From positions 6,076,001 to 6,140,000 of the forward strand of contig NZ_CP043046.1 in NCBI RefSeq assembly GCF_008119665.1: a DNA stretch of 64,000 nucleotides. Reading direction: 5' to 3'. The notes under the pieces were generated by a model. The model searched no databases. It had not been told where the DNA came from and saw only the letters and a list, made by a program, of their open reading frames with translations. This document shows positions 49,808-58,837 of this stretch, in pieces. The translations under genes and the position numbers were made by a program. Source of the stretch: Pigmentiphaga aceris. GTDB taxonomy: Bacteria > Pseudomonadota > Gammaproteobacteria > Burkholderiales > Burkholderiaceae_B. Numbering within the stretch: position 1 is the stretch's first letter; each line of letters opens with the position of its first letter.

Positions 49808-50827
49808 ATGAATATCACTATCCTCGACGACTACCAGGATGCAGTCCGTAAACTGGACTGCTTCAGCATGCTGGAAGGCCATGAAGTGAAGGTGTTCAAC
49901 AACACCGTCAAAGGTATTGGCCAGTTGTCGGTACGACTGCGAGATACCGAAGTCCTGGTGCTGATCCGTGAACGCACGGCCATTACTCGCCTGCTGCTGG
50001 AAAAGCTGCCGAAACTGAAGCTGATCGCGCAGACTGCACGCGTCGGTCCGCATATCGATCTGGACGCCTGCACCGCGCGTGGCGTCATCGTGACTGAGGG
50101 CAAAGGATCCCCGATTGCCGCCTCGGAACTGACCTGGGCACTGATCATGGCGGCCTTGCGCCGCATTCCCCAGCACGTGGCTGCGCTCAAGCACGGCGCC
50201 TGGCAGCAACCGGGCATGAAGGCCGCGTCGATGCCGGCCAATTTCGGCCTGGGCCAGACGCTGCATGGCCGCACGCTGGGCATTCTGGGCTATGGAAAGA
50301 TCGGCCAGCGCCTGGCCACCTACGCCACCGCCTTCGGCATGAAGGTCCTGGTATGGGGCCGCGAAGGGTCACGGGAACGCGCACAACAAGATGGTCACGA
50401 ATTTGCCACCAGCAAATCGGCCCTGTTCGAAACGGCAGACGTGCTCAGTTTGAACCTGCGCCTGAATGACGAAACGCGTGGCAGCGTGACGCAGGAAGAT
50501 CTGCTGCGGATGAAACCCACTGCGCTTCTGGTCAATACCGCGCGTGCCGAATTGATCGAACCCGATGCATTGGTGGCTGCCCTCAACCGGGGCAAACCGG
50601 GTCTGGCTGCCATCGACGTGTTTGAGTCCGAACCCATTTTGCAAGGCCACCCGTTCCTGCGCATGGAAAACGTGATCTGCACGCCGCATATTGGTTATGT
50701 CGAGCAGGACAGTTATGAGTCCTACTTCCGTCAGGCATTCGGCACGATCCTGGCTTGGGCAGAAGGTCGACCGGAACACGTGGCCAATCCCGATGTGCTG
50801 AAACGCTGGCCGCATCAGAATATGTAA
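49808..50827 (+). CDS. D-2-hydroxyacid dehydrogenase (SerA-like)
   Basis: A 339-residue NAD(P)-dependent dehydrogenase. The Rossmann motif is LGILGYGKIGQRLA (about 158-171). The catalytic triad is in NTARAELIEPDAL (Arg), DVFESEP (Glu) and CTPHIGYV (His). It ends with a short tail and no ACT regulatory domain, so it is not a standard SerA. The substrate is a 2-hydroxy acid of unknown type. It is the first plus-strand gene after the polarity switch. Confidence 0.88.
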   Translation: MNITILDDYQDAVRKLDCFSMLEGHEVKVFNNTVKGIGQLSVRLRDTEVLVLIRERTAITRLLLEKLPKLKLIAQTARVGPHIDLDACTARGVIVTEGKGSPIAASELTWALIMAALRRIPQHVAALKHGAWQQPGMKAASMPANFGLGQTLHGRTLGILGYGKIGQRLATYATAFGMKVLVWGREGSRERAQQDGHEFATSKSALFETADVLSLNLRLNDETRGSVTQEDLLRMKPTALLVNTARAELIEPDALVAALNRGKPGLAAIDVFESEPILQGHPFLRMENVICTPHIGYVEQDSYESYFRQAFGTILAWAEGRPEHVANPDVLKRWPHQNM

Positions 50828-50872
50828 ATCGCTGATCCCGACCAGCCTGGAACGTGTATAAAAACCAAAATA

Positions 50873-50899
50873 AAACGCCCCGCATCAGCGGGGCGTTTT
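50873..50899. terminator. Bidirectional terminator between the dehydrogenase gene and cspA
   Basis: AAAACGCCCCGC and GCGGGGCGTTTT form a perfect stem around ATCA, with T-rich ends in both directions. It serves both convergent genes. Confidence 0.92.
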
Positions 50900-50948
50900 G
50901 TTTATCGGCGGGACAAGCGCCGATATCAGGTCTGACAGGACACCGCGC

Positions 50949-51155
50949 TCAAAGCGGCTTGATGTCCGATGCCTGGGGGCCTTTCGGGCCGTCCTTGACT
51001 TCGTATTCCACTTCCTGACCTTCCGTCAGGCTGCGATAGCCGCGGCCGGTAATGGCGGAAAAGTGTGCAAAAACGTCAGGTCCGCCGGCATCGGGAGTAA
51101 TGAAACCGAAGCCCTTGTCGGCGTTGAACCATTTAACCTTGCCCTTCTGTGCCAT
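50949..51155 (-). CDS. cspA: Cold shock protein of the CspA family
   Basis: A 68-residue OB-fold nucleic acid-binding protein. RNP1 is KGFGFI and RNP2 is VFAHFS, with the start [15 protein letters not shown]. It acts as an RNA chaperone. Several paralogs are usual, so the exact letter is uncertain. The 325-base gap upstream could include a long cold-responsive leader. Confidence 0.95.
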   Translation of the reverse strand: MAQKGKVKWFNADKGFGFITPDAGGPDVFAHFSAITGRGYRSLTEGQEVEYEVKDGPKGPQASDIKPL

Positions 51156-51480
51156 GGGTGGCGTCCTTTAAATAAAGAAAAGTGCACTGAAACCAAGAAC
51201 GCCGACACCAACTGGAATGCGGAAAGCCTCCGCATAAGGCAGACGGGACTTGCGCACTACTGGAATTCAACTGCGAAATGCAGCATACCCGCGCAAAACA
51301 GACGAATCAAACCTTTGCCAATGAAATTGTTAGTAATTCGCAATACGTATCGGGAAAACCCTTAAAGTCACGTGGGGCTTGGATATGCGGGTATTGAACG
51401 GGGGTCCGGCAGCCCATTTGAACCATCATCGCGTGGGCTAGACTGGCACCTCTGCCTGAACAGTTACCAAGTTGCCAACC
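51156..51480. other. Intergenic stretch between the divergent cspA and aminotransferase genes
   Basis: About 325 bases, probably with the cspA leader and promoter on the minus strand and the aminotransferase promoter on the plus strand. A stem AGCCCA (51411-51416) / TGGGCT (51434-51439) is seen. No gene was recognised. Confidence 0.35.
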
Positions 51481-52647
51481 ATGGTCCTTTCCAAGCTGCC
51501 GGATGTCGGCACCACCATTTTCACTGTCATGAGCCGCCTGGCGACCGAACGCCAAGCGATTAATCTCGGACAGGGATTTCCTGACTTCAATCCGGATTCG
51601 CGCCTGATCGCGCTGGTCGACGAAGCGATGAAGGCGGGTCATAACCAATATCCGTTCATGCCGGGCGTCGCCCCCTTGCGCCAAGCCATCGCCGACAAGA
51701 TCGAAACGCTTTACGGCCACGCCTACCACCCGGATACCGATATCACGGTCACCAGCGGTGCCACCCAGGCGCTGATGACGGCAATCATGGCCACTGTGCA
51801 CCCTGGCGATGAGGTCGTGGTGCTGGAGCCCTGCTACGACAGCTACGTGCCTGCCATTCGCCTGGCTGGCGGCACACCGGTACCCGTGCCGCTGCGTACG
51901 CCCCAGACGGACGACCCGTATTACCGGGTGGAATGGGATCGCGTGCGTGCGGCCATCACCTCGCGCACCCGTCTGCTGCTGATCAACTTCCCGCACAACC
52001 CCACCGGCGCGGTATTGAACGACGCCGATCTGGATGCGCTGGAAAAGATCGTGTCGGATACCGGTGTGATTCTGCTGTCGGACGAAGCCTACGAACACAT
52101 CGTGTTCGACGGCGTGCTGCATGCGTCGATTGCACGTCGCCCTGCCCTGGCGGCCCGTTCCATCCTGATCGGTTCGTTCGGCAAGACTTTCCACATCACT
52201 GGATGGAAACTGGGCTATTGCTGCGCACCAGCGGCGCTCACGGTGGAATTGCGCAAGGTTCACCAGTTCATGGTGTTCACCGTCTCGTCCCCCATGCAGT
52301 TTGCGGTGGCGGAATATCTGAAAGACCCCCTGCCCTACCTGAATCTGCCCACGTTCTACCAGGCCAAGCGCGACCGCCTGTTCGAAGGCTTGAAGAAAAC
52401 CCGTTTCCGTCCGCTGCCCAGCCCGGGCACGTTCTTCCTGCTGGCAGATTACTCGGCGATTTCCGACGTGCCGGAAGCCGAGTTTGCCAAATGGCTGACG
52501 ACTGAGCACGGCGTGGCCGTCATCCCGATTGCAGCGTTCTACGGCAAACCGGATGCGCCCTCTTCCAACCGTCAGATGGTTCGCTTCTGCTTCGCCAAGC
52601 AGGACGCCACGCTCGACACCGCACTGGAACGCCTGCAACGGGTGTGA
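51481..52647 (+). CDS. PLP-dependent aminotransferase, methionine aminotransferase (YbdL-like)
   Basis: A 388-residue fold-type I aminotransferase. It shows INLGQGFPDFNPD, TSGATQALM, NFPHNPTGAVL, LLSDEAYEHIVFDG, the PLP lysine in SFGKTFHITGWKLGYC and the substrate Arg in MVRFCFAK. These fit the YbdL/kynurenine aminotransferase subgroup, which acts on methionine and aromatic amino acids. An ATG at 51481 was preferred to an in-frame TTG at 51472. Confidence 0.88.
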   Translation: MVLSKLPDVGTTIFTVMSRLATERQAINLGQGFPDFNPDSRLIALVDEAMKAGHNQYPFMPGVAPLRQAIADKIETLYGHAYHPDTDITVTSGATQALMTAIMATVHPGDEVVVLEPCYDSYVPAIRLAGGTPVPVPLRTPQTDDPYYRVEWDRVRAAITSRTRLLLINFPHNPTGAVLNDADLDALEKIVSDTGVILLSDEAYEHIVFDGVLHASIARRPALAARSILIGSFGKTFHITGWKLGYCCAPAALTVELRKVHQFMVFTVSSPMQFAVAEYLKDPLPYLNLPTFYQAKRDRLFEGLKKTRFRPLPSPGTFFLLADYSAISDVPEAEFAKWLTTEHGVAVIPIAAFYGKPDAPSSNRQMVRFCFAKQDATLDTALERLQRV

Positions 52648-52707
52648 TTGGCCAGAACCCCGTGTAGGACCGGTGTGATTTGCGATTGCGCTGAATCACA
52701 CCGGCAT

Positions 52708-52750
52708 AAAAGACCACGCTGCGGCTGATTGCCGCACCGTGGTCTTTTTT
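52708..52750 (+). terminator. Intrinsic terminator after the aminotransferase
   Basis: AAAGACCACG and CGTGGTCTTT enclose an inner stem GCGGC/GCCGC, followed by a run of T. It lies about 60 bases after the stop. Confidence 0.88.
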
Positions 52751-53000
52751 CGTTCAAAACACGGTTTTCAGTAAATGGCGATGTGAGCCTTGCTCGCAGG
52801 ATCAGACGCGCTCGTCTGACTTCCCCTCAGCCAGAGCGTCAGCAGCGCTTCCTGATGCCACTACAAGCGTCTGGACCACCCCAGGGTGGGCACAAGAGCC
52901 CCAAATGCCGTGACGGCCCGCTGAGCGCTTCCTGAGCCTTCTCACCCTTGTCTTGCAGACCAGGGCTTGTACACCGTCGATTTCCTTCGACTTGTTCACG

Positions 53001-53530
53001 GTTTATCCACTGTGAATCTGCCTGGTGAGCCCGGCAGGTACCAGCGCATCAGTTTCCCATCCCCTTGCACGTCCGTTTTGCACGGCTTGTTCCACATGCC
53101 TGTTCTGCATGTCTTCAAGTCGGCAATCCCCTTTGCATCGCCAAGACGTGATCCCTGCATTGCCAGGAATCCTTGCCTTTGGTCTTCAGCAAGTCCCGGA
53201 GGGACGCGTCGTCGCAGCTAGGAAGGTTGTTATACACATTACTATCTATCTTGATAGTAGTAGGTAATAGGTGTCTGTGGATAACTCGAAGTTCTTCACT
53301 TTATCTTTATTTATCAACAACCTGCGCGATTTTTTTGGCGTGGAAAAGTATGAACCTGTAGTGTATCTGGAAAATGAACAACTTTTTCCACAGAACAAAT
53401 AAGCAGCCTTATCCAGAAATTATCAACAGGCTGTGCACAAGTTCTTTTCCCTCACGTTGTCCACAGGCGTGTTGATAAGTTTTTGCACCAGAACTGCGGA
53501 TAACTTCAACATTTCGCCGTCATCCACAGC
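53001..53530. other. AT-rich DnaA-box cluster, candidate replication origin (copy A)
   Basis: This 530-base gene-free region has two exact TTATNCACA boxes: TTATACACA (53230-53238) and TTATCCACA on the minus strand (53276-53284). About ten 8-of-9 matches also occur, for example at 53003, 53311, 53384, 53409, 53420, 53432, 53457, 53470, 53495 and 53520. It is much richer in A+T than its neighbours, with T-rich tracts near 53300-53340 that could unwind. It sits beside the gene polarity switch and about 6 kb from parS. The preceding part (52760-53000) holds nothing recognised. Confidence 0.6.
53255..53440 (+). repeat. Diverged direct repeat, copy A
   Basis: This is collinear with copy B at 57504-57690. 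It starts with TAGTAGTAGGTAATAGG followed by GTCTGTGG, then TTATCAACAAC at offset 56 and AAAATGAACAA at offset 116. It ends with ATCAACAGGCTGTGCACAA at offset 167. In copy B these blocks are at offsets 56, 117 and 168. Sequence between the blocks has drifted. Confidence 0.88.
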
Positions 53531-53583
53531 CCCAACTTTTCGGCTTGTCCACGTGTCGTGGCCGCCATTGCTCCAGGATCTGC

Positions 53584-54717
53584 ATGCTTCGTTTTATCCA
53601 CACCGCCGATTGGCAGATTGGTCGCCACTACGGTCAGTTCGATGTCGAAGACGGCGCGGTGCTGGCCGATGCCCGAATCGACACCGTTGGCCGGATTGCC
53701 CAGCTGGCGGCATCCCGCCAGGTCGATGCCGTGCTGGTCGCCGGTGATGTGTTCGACACCCAGGCGGTGTCGGACCGGACCATTCGCCGCCTGTTTGCAG
53801 CGCTCGCACCGTTTGCCGGCCCGTGGATCATGATTGCGGGCAACCACGACGCCGCGCTGGCCGACAGCGTGTGGACTCGCGCCGCGCAACTGGGCTGCGT
53901 ACCCGCCAATGTCCATCGACCGAACGGCCTGCTGGTGCTGCCGGACCTGCGCGCAGCCGTGCTCGCCGCCCCGCTGACCCAGCGTCATACCTACGACGAT
54001 GTGACCGACGCCTTCGACCGGCTGGAAAGTCCGGACGACCACCTTCGCATCGGCATTGCCCATGGCAGCGTGACCGGCCGCCTGCCCGACACCATCGATT
54101 CGACCAACTCGATTGCCGCAGACAGGGCCAGCCGGGCACGTCTGGACTACCTGGCGCTGGGCGACTGGCATGGCTGCCTGCAGATCGACGCCAACACCTG
54201 GTACGCCGGCACGCCGGAACAGGACCGCTTTCGCGGCAACGAACCGGGCTTCGTGCTGGAAGTCGCCATTGATGCGGTGGGCGCAGTGCCCGCCGTGACC
54301 CGTCACCAGATCGGCCGTTATGTCTGGTCGTCCTGGTCGGTGCATATCTCGGTGCCCAGCGATGTCGATGAACTCGCCCAACGCTTGGCGCAACTAGGTC
54401 CGCAGGACGTGTTGCAGATCGAGGTGGGCGGACACGTCAATCTCGCCACGCGAGATCGGCTGGATGCCTGCCTGGCCGATGCCTCGGCACGGGTGCGATC
54501 GCTGCGCAGCGATGTGACGGCCATGGTGCTGGAGCCGGACGAACATGATCTGGTCACGCTCGGCGCGCAGGGTTATGTCTCCGATGTGCTGCAGCAGTTG
54601 CGGGTCTTGCAGGAAGACCCCGCCAAGGCGGACCTGGCTCGCGAAGCACTCGGTCTGCTGGTTCGTTATCAACGTGAACTGACTGTGGATGCGCCTGCGA
54701 AGGAGGCCGGGAAATGA
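53584..54717 (+). CDS. SbcD-like DNA repair exonuclease (metallophosphoesterase)
   Basis: A 377-residue calcineurin-fold nuclease of the SbcD/Mre11/YhaO group. Its motifs are HTADWQIG (D9), LVAGDVFDT (D55), AGNHD (86-90), IGIAHGSV and LALGDWHG. In motif I a Gln stands where SbcD has His (DWQ instead of DWH), and the last motif is GDWHG rather than GHxH; I believe this occurs in a proteobacterial subgroup. AGGA (53575-53578) precedes the ATG. The gene overlaps its ATPase partner by four bases. It likely processes DNA ends. Confidence 0.82.
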   Translation: MLRFIHTADWQIGRHYGQFDVEDGAVLADARIDTVGRIAQLAASRQVDAVLVAGDVFDTQAVSDRTIRRLFAALAPFAGPWIMIAGNHDAALADSVWTRAAQLGCVPANVHRPNGLLVLPDLRAAVLAAPLTQRHTYDDVTDAFDRLESPDDHLRIGIAHGSVTGRLPDTIDSTNSIAADRASRARLDYLALGDWHGCLQIDANTWYAGTPEQDRFRGNEPGFVLEVAIDAVGAVPAVTRHQIGRYVWSSWSVHISVPSDVDELAQRLAQLGPQDVLQIEVGGHVNLATRDRLDACLADASARVRSLRSDVTAMVLEPDEHDLVTLGAQGYVSDVLQQLRVLQEDPAKADLAREALGLLVRYQRELTVDAPAKEAGK

Positions 54718-57377
54718 GTCAGGACCGCATGGACCAAAACCGCATGAAACTCGACCGCATCGCACTCGAAGAATTCCGCCGCTTCCGCGCCCCCTTTGCG
54801 CTCGATGGATTGCAGCCTGGGCTCAATCTTTTTGTCGGTCCGAACGAAGCCGGCAAAAGCACCATTGCCGCTGCCCTGCGCGGTGCGTTTCTTCAGCGTT
54901 TCAAGACCTCGAAAGTCGAAGACTTCGCCCCCTGGAACAGCAGCGGTGCCCGCCCCACCGTCACCGTGCAATTCCGCGTCGGTGCCCGCGAATACGAACT
55001 GCGTAAATCCTTTCTGACCAAGGCCCGTTGTGAACTGCTGATCGACGGCGGTGCCCAGCGACTGGAAGGCGAACAGGCAGAAGACGCGCTGGCTGAACTA
55101 CTGGGTTTCGAGTTCGCCAGCAAAGGACAGAGCAAAGCCGAACACAGTGGTGTGCCCGGCCTCTTGTGGATACAGCAAGGCGAGGGACAGAACCTGTTGG
55201 AACCGGCCGCCTACGCCGGTTCCCATCTGCGCGATGCGCTCAGTCAGTTGTCGGGCGAGCTGGTCACGGGTGACAGCGACCGCGTGTTCGACCGTGCCGT
55301 CGAGGCGCGCGCCGCCCTGCGTGATGCCCGCAGCAACCGTCCCAAAGGCGAGTACAAAGCGGCGGAAGATGCCTTGGCCGAAGCGATGGCCAGACAAAGC
55401 ACATTGCTGGCAGAAAAAACCCGCCTGGATACCGATGTAGACCAGCTGGCGCAACTGCGCGACACCCACGAAAAAGCACGCCAGGCCCAGCCCTGGACCG
55501 AGCTGGAAAAACAGGCGGCACAGGCACGTGACAAGCTGGCCACCATCCGTCGTGACCAGGATGCCGCCGACGCCTTGAAACGTGAATCGCTGCAGGCCGC
55601 ACAGACCCTGACACTGCTGCAGGAACAGGTTGCACGCGACCAGCAGGACGAAGACGAAGTCGCTGCGCTGGCGCGCGAGCTTGAAAAGGCCGACCAGGCG
55701 GTCACCCAGGCCCAGGAGACGCGTCAGCGTACCGAGACCTCGGTCGCAGGCCGTACCGAGGCTGCAAACGCCGCCACGGCGCTTCTGGAGGCAGCACAGG
55801 CCGAATCCGAGCGGCGAGACCTGTCCGACCAGATCGTCCGGGCCGAGCGCGAACTGGGGCGTCTGGAGACGGCACACCGCGAAGCTCAGGTGCTCACCCA
55901 GCGCATTGCCGAATTCGATGCCCAGGTGCAGGCCAATCATCTTGATTCCGCACAGCTGACGGCATTGCGCACCGGCAGCCAGCAGCTTGCCCCCCTGCAA
56001 TCCCGACAAAGCGCAGGGGCGACACGCCTGTCTTTCCATCTGGACTCGGCAAACACCACGGACGTCAGTCTGGATGGCGTGAGCCTGCAAGGCACTGGCG
56101 AGCGGCAACTGAGCGCGGAAACGCTGCTTGCGATTGCCGGTATCGGCCGTTTCCAGATTGCCCCCGGTGGTGCCGATCTGCCGACACTGCGGTTGGAAAT
56201 CGCAAGCCTGCAGCGTGAACAGACTTTGTTGCTGGAAAAGCTTGGTGTGGCCGATCTGGCCGCAGCCGATGCCCGCGCAATGAGCGGTGAACGGGCACGG
56301 CGCGATGCACAGGCTGCGCGCAAGGAACTGGCCATCCATGCACCCGACGGGCTCGATGCCTTGCTCGCATCGATCCAGGAAAACCGTGCGCGCATCACCC
56401 AATTGACTGCACGCGCGCAGGCCTTGCCGGTACTTGCCGAAGCCCCGTCATCGCTGTCCTTGCCCGAGATCACGGCCGCTCAGCGAGAAGCCCAAACCGC
56501 CTTGATCCACGCGCAAAAAGCCGTGACGCAGGCGCAGCGTGCCTTCGATCAGGTCCACGCCCAGGCACAACTGCTGCGGTCGCAACTGGATGCGCGTCGT
56601 TCAGTGCGTGAACAACCCAGCAACCTGGACGCCCGTGCACAGCGTGGCAGTCGTCTGGTCTTGGCGCGTGCAGCACGCGACGATCTGCAGTCCCGTGTGC
56701 AAGCCGCCGAAGCCGCGATTGCAGCCCATCAGCCTGCGCTGATCGAACAGGACATGAAGCGCTTCGAGCAATCGGCGCGCATTGCCCGGGAAACCCACGA
56801 AGCCAGACACGCATCGATCCTGCAATTACAAGGTCGTCTGGATCAGGCGGGCAGTCAGGGCGTGGGCGAAAACCTGGCGCAAGCCGCTGCCGATGTCGAG
56901 CGCCTGCAACGCAGGCGCGACGAATTTTCGCGGCGTGCCCTGGCGCTGGATCTGCTCGTCGATCTGCTGCGCACGCAGCGAGATGCCGCGACTCAACGTC
57001 TGCAAGCACCTTTGGCCAGGCGCTTGAACCACTACCTGCATCTGCTTTTCCCGAATGCTGCCCTGCGTCTGGACGACAGCCTGATGCCAACCGGCTTGCA
57101 ACGGGGTGACAACGAAGACCTGCTGCGAAGCCTGAGTTTCGGTACGCAAGAACAGCTTGGGGTGCTGGTCCGTCTGGCCTATGCCGATTTATTACAGGAA
57201 GCAGGACGACCAACGCTGCTGATTTTGGACGATGCCTTGGTACATGCCGATGAATCACGGCGTGCCCTGATGAAACGTGCCTTGTTCGATGCCGGTGAAC
57301 GTCACCAGATCCTGATCTTCACTTGCCACGGAGAGATGTGGCAGGACTTGGCAGTTGCGCCAAGAAGTCTGGGTTGA
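54714..57377 (+). CDS. SbcC/Rad50/YhaN-like coiled-coil ATPase
   Basis: An 887-residue SMC-like ATPase. Walker A is GPNEAGKST (42-50). Long Ala/Gln/Glu/Arg-rich coiled coils (about 200-400 and 480-760) are split by a globular segment around 410-470. The C-terminal lobe has SFGTQEQLGVLVRLAYADLL (signature) and LLILDDALVHADESRR (Walker B plus D-loop). No CxxC zinc hook is present, unlike true SbcC/Rad50. M11 is an alternative start. With the upstream nuclease it forms a two-gene operon that lies exactly between the two DnaA-box repeats. Confidence 0.82.
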   Translation: MSQDRMDQNRMKLDRIALEEFRRFRAPFALDGLQPGLNLFVGPNEAGKSTIAAALRGAFLQRFKTSKVEDFAPWNSSGARPTVTVQFRVGAREYELRKSFLTKARCELLIDGGAQRLEGEQAEDALAELLGFEFASKGQSKAEHSGVPGLLWIQQGEGQNLLEPAAYAGSHLRDALSQLSGELVTGDSDRVFDRAVEARAALRDARSNRPKGEYKAAEDALAEAMARQSTLLAEKTRLDTDVDQLAQLRDTHEKARQAQPWTELEKQAAQARDKLATIRRDQDAADALKRESLQAAQTLTLLQEQVARDQQDEDEVAALARELEKADQAVTQAQETRQRTETSVAGRTEAANAATALLEAAQAESERRDLSDQIVRAERELGRLETAHREAQVLTQRIAEFDAQVQANHLDSAQLTALRTGSQQLAPLQSRQSAGATRLSFHLDSANTTDVSLDGVSLQGTGERQLSAETLLAIAGIGRFQIAPGGADLPTLRLEIASLQREQTLLLEKLGVADLAAADARAMSGERARRDAQAARKELAIHAPDGLDALLASIQENRARITQLTARAQALPVLAEAPSSLSLPEITAAQREAQTALIHAQKAVTQAQRAFDQVHAQAQLLRSQLDARRSVREQPSNLDARAQRGSRLVLARAARDDLQSRVQAAEAAIAAHQPALIEQDMKRFEQSARIARETHEARHASILQLQGRLDQAGSQGVGENLAQAAADVERLQRRRDEFSRRALALDLLVDLLRTQRDAATQRLQAPLARRLNHYLHLLFPNAALRLDDSLMPTGLQRGDNEDLLRSLSFGTQEQLGVLVRLAYADLLQEAGRPTLLILDDALVHADESRRALMKRALFDAGERHQILIFTCHGEMWQDLAVAPRSLG

Positions 57378-57443
57378 GAAAGCAGGTTGAAGAAAGAACG
57401 CAGTCGAGTTTTACGTAGTCCACAGCAGAAAAACGGGAAGTTC

Positions 57444-57470
57444 TGCGCCGTCAGGCGCAAATTTCTCTTG
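57444..57470 (+). terminator. Weak terminator-like hairpin after the SbcC-like gene
   Basis: TGCGCC (57444-57449) and GGCGCA (57454-57459) pair around GTCA, followed by the interrupted T tract AATTTCTCTT. Confidence 0.45.
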
Positions 57471-57480
57471 AAGGGTTCTT

Positions 57481-57500
57481 ATGTAGATAACTATCTACAT
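57481..57500. repeat. Perfect 9-bp inverted repeat before copy B
   Basis: ATGTAGATA (57481-57489) and TATCTACAT (57492-57500) are separated by AC. At the same place before copy A there is a weaker inverted repeat (CTATC ... GATAG near 53242-53257). Confidence 0.7.
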
Positions 57501-57503
57501 AAA

Positions 57504-57690
57504 TAGTAGTAGGTAATAGGAGTCTGTGGGTAACTTCAACTCGGACCAAAAACTTAGCGTTATCAACAACTTAGATCGAAATTTTGACTGTGGAGAACTC
57601 TGGTCCGGTGGTGTAGCCGCAAAATGAACAAGTTTTCCCCAGCCGGAAAATCGTCGGATTTGTCCCTGATCATCAACAGGCTGTGCACAA
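57504..57690 (+). repeat. Diverged direct repeat, copy B
   Basis: This is collinear with copy A (53255-53440) with only about one base of net length change. It starts with the identical 17-mer TAGTAGTAGGTAATAGG and ends with the identical 19-mer ATCAACAGGCTGTGCACAA. The rest of the 488-base gap (57378-57865) has an exact DnaA box TTATGCACA at 57706-57714. It also has one-mismatch boxes at 57482, 57525, 57560, 57589 and 57682. No gene was recognised in the gap. Confidence 0.88.
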
Positions 57691-57865
57691 CTCGATTCCC
57701 AGCGCTTATGCACAAGCTGGAAATCCCAGGTTTTCCCTGACCATGCACAGCTGATCCCGGCGGCAGCCACCTGTCCCGTACACTTGCAGCCCCAGTCTGG
57801 GGACATCTTTTTCGGGCTTTTTTTGAGCTCTTTTTGGGCGTACGGGCCTTGCCCTGTCGCAATGC

Positions 57866-58774
57866 ATGACTGCCGCCACCTCTGTTTCATCCGTGCCCCA
57901 CGCCTCCCGCGCCACCGCCATCGCCTTTGTTGCACTGATCTCGTCGATGGTGTGCCTGTGCATCGGCTCCTCGTTCGGCAAGACCCTGTTTCCGCTGGTG
58001 GGAGCCCAGGGCACCACGACCTACCGACTGGTCGGCGCATCCCTGATCCTGTTGGCGATCTGGCGGCCCTGGCGCATGCCGCTGGCCAAGCGCGATGCCA
58101 TCGCCATCGTGGGTTATGGCGTGGTGCTGGGCGTGATGAACCTGTGCTTCTACCTGTCTCTGCAGACCATTCCGATTGGTTTGGCGATTGCGCTCGAATT
58201 TTCCGGTCCGCTGACGCTGGCTGTGATCCTGTCGCGTCGCCTGATCGACTTCGTGTGGATCGGCTTTGCGCTGTGCGGGCTGGGTTTGCTGCTGCCGATT
58301 GGCGATGCCGCCACCAATCTCGATCCGGTGGGTGTGGCGTACGCCTTGGCCGCCGGGGTGTTCTGGGTGGCCTACATCCTGCTCGGCAAACTTGCGGGCA
58401 ACACCCACGGTGGCCAGGCGACGTCACTGGGCATCACGGTGGCGGCGCTGGTGGTGTTGCCGTTCGGGGTGGCCACGGCCGGGACGAGTCTGCTGAACCC
58501 GTCATTGCTGGTAGCGGGCCTGGCGGTGGCCATCCTGTCGGCCGCGTTGCCCTTCTCGCTCGAGATGGTGGCCCTGAAACGCCTGCCGCGAAAAACCTAC
58601 GGCATCTTGCTCAGCATGGAACCGGCAATCGGCGCGCTGACTGGCGTGGTGATGCTCAGCGAACACCTGACCCGCACCCAATGGCTGGCAATCGCCAGCA
58701 TCATCGTGGCGTCGATCGGTTGCACGGTGACGGCGCGCCGCAATCAAGCTGCGCCTACGTCTACGCCTGCCTGA
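57866..58774 (+). CDS. EamA/DMT-family transporter, RhtA-like exporter
   Basis: A 302-residue inner-membrane protein with ten hydrophobic segments in two EamA halves. The ordered features GSSFGKTLFPLVGAQGTTTYR, IPIGLAIALEFSGPL, AALPFSLEMVALKRLPRKT and GILLSMEPAIGALTGVV match RhtA, the threonine/homoserine exporter. The substrate is inferred from similarity only. It stands alone between copy B of the repeat and a convergent LysR gene. A hairpin GGTCAGA/TCTGACC (58799-58818) lies between the convergent genes. Confidence 0.85.
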   Translation: MTAATSVSSVPHASRATAIAFVALISSMVCLCIGSSFGKTLFPLVGAQGTTTYRLVGASLILLAIWRPWRMPLAKRDAIAIVGYGVVLGVMNLCFYLSLQTIPIGLAIALEFSGPLTLAVILSRRLIDFVWIGFALCGLGLLLPIGDAATNLDPVGVAYALAAGVFWVAYILLGKLAGNTHGGQATSLGITVAALVVLPFGVATAGTSLLNPSLLVAGLAVAILSAALPFSLEMVALKRLPRKTYGILLSMEPAIGALTGVVMLSEHLTRTQWLAIASIIVASIGCTVTARRNQAAPTSTPA

Positions 58775-58837
58775 TCGTCTGAATACTCAACATCATCCGG
58801 TCAGAATCGGGTCTGACCGACTTGTCGAAGCGATCGC

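Noticed and set aside
53584..57377. The SbcDC-like pair as a named anti-phage defence system
   Set aside because: No other defence genes, toxin or effector domains are nearby, and the pair is a common repair-type nuclease-ATPase.
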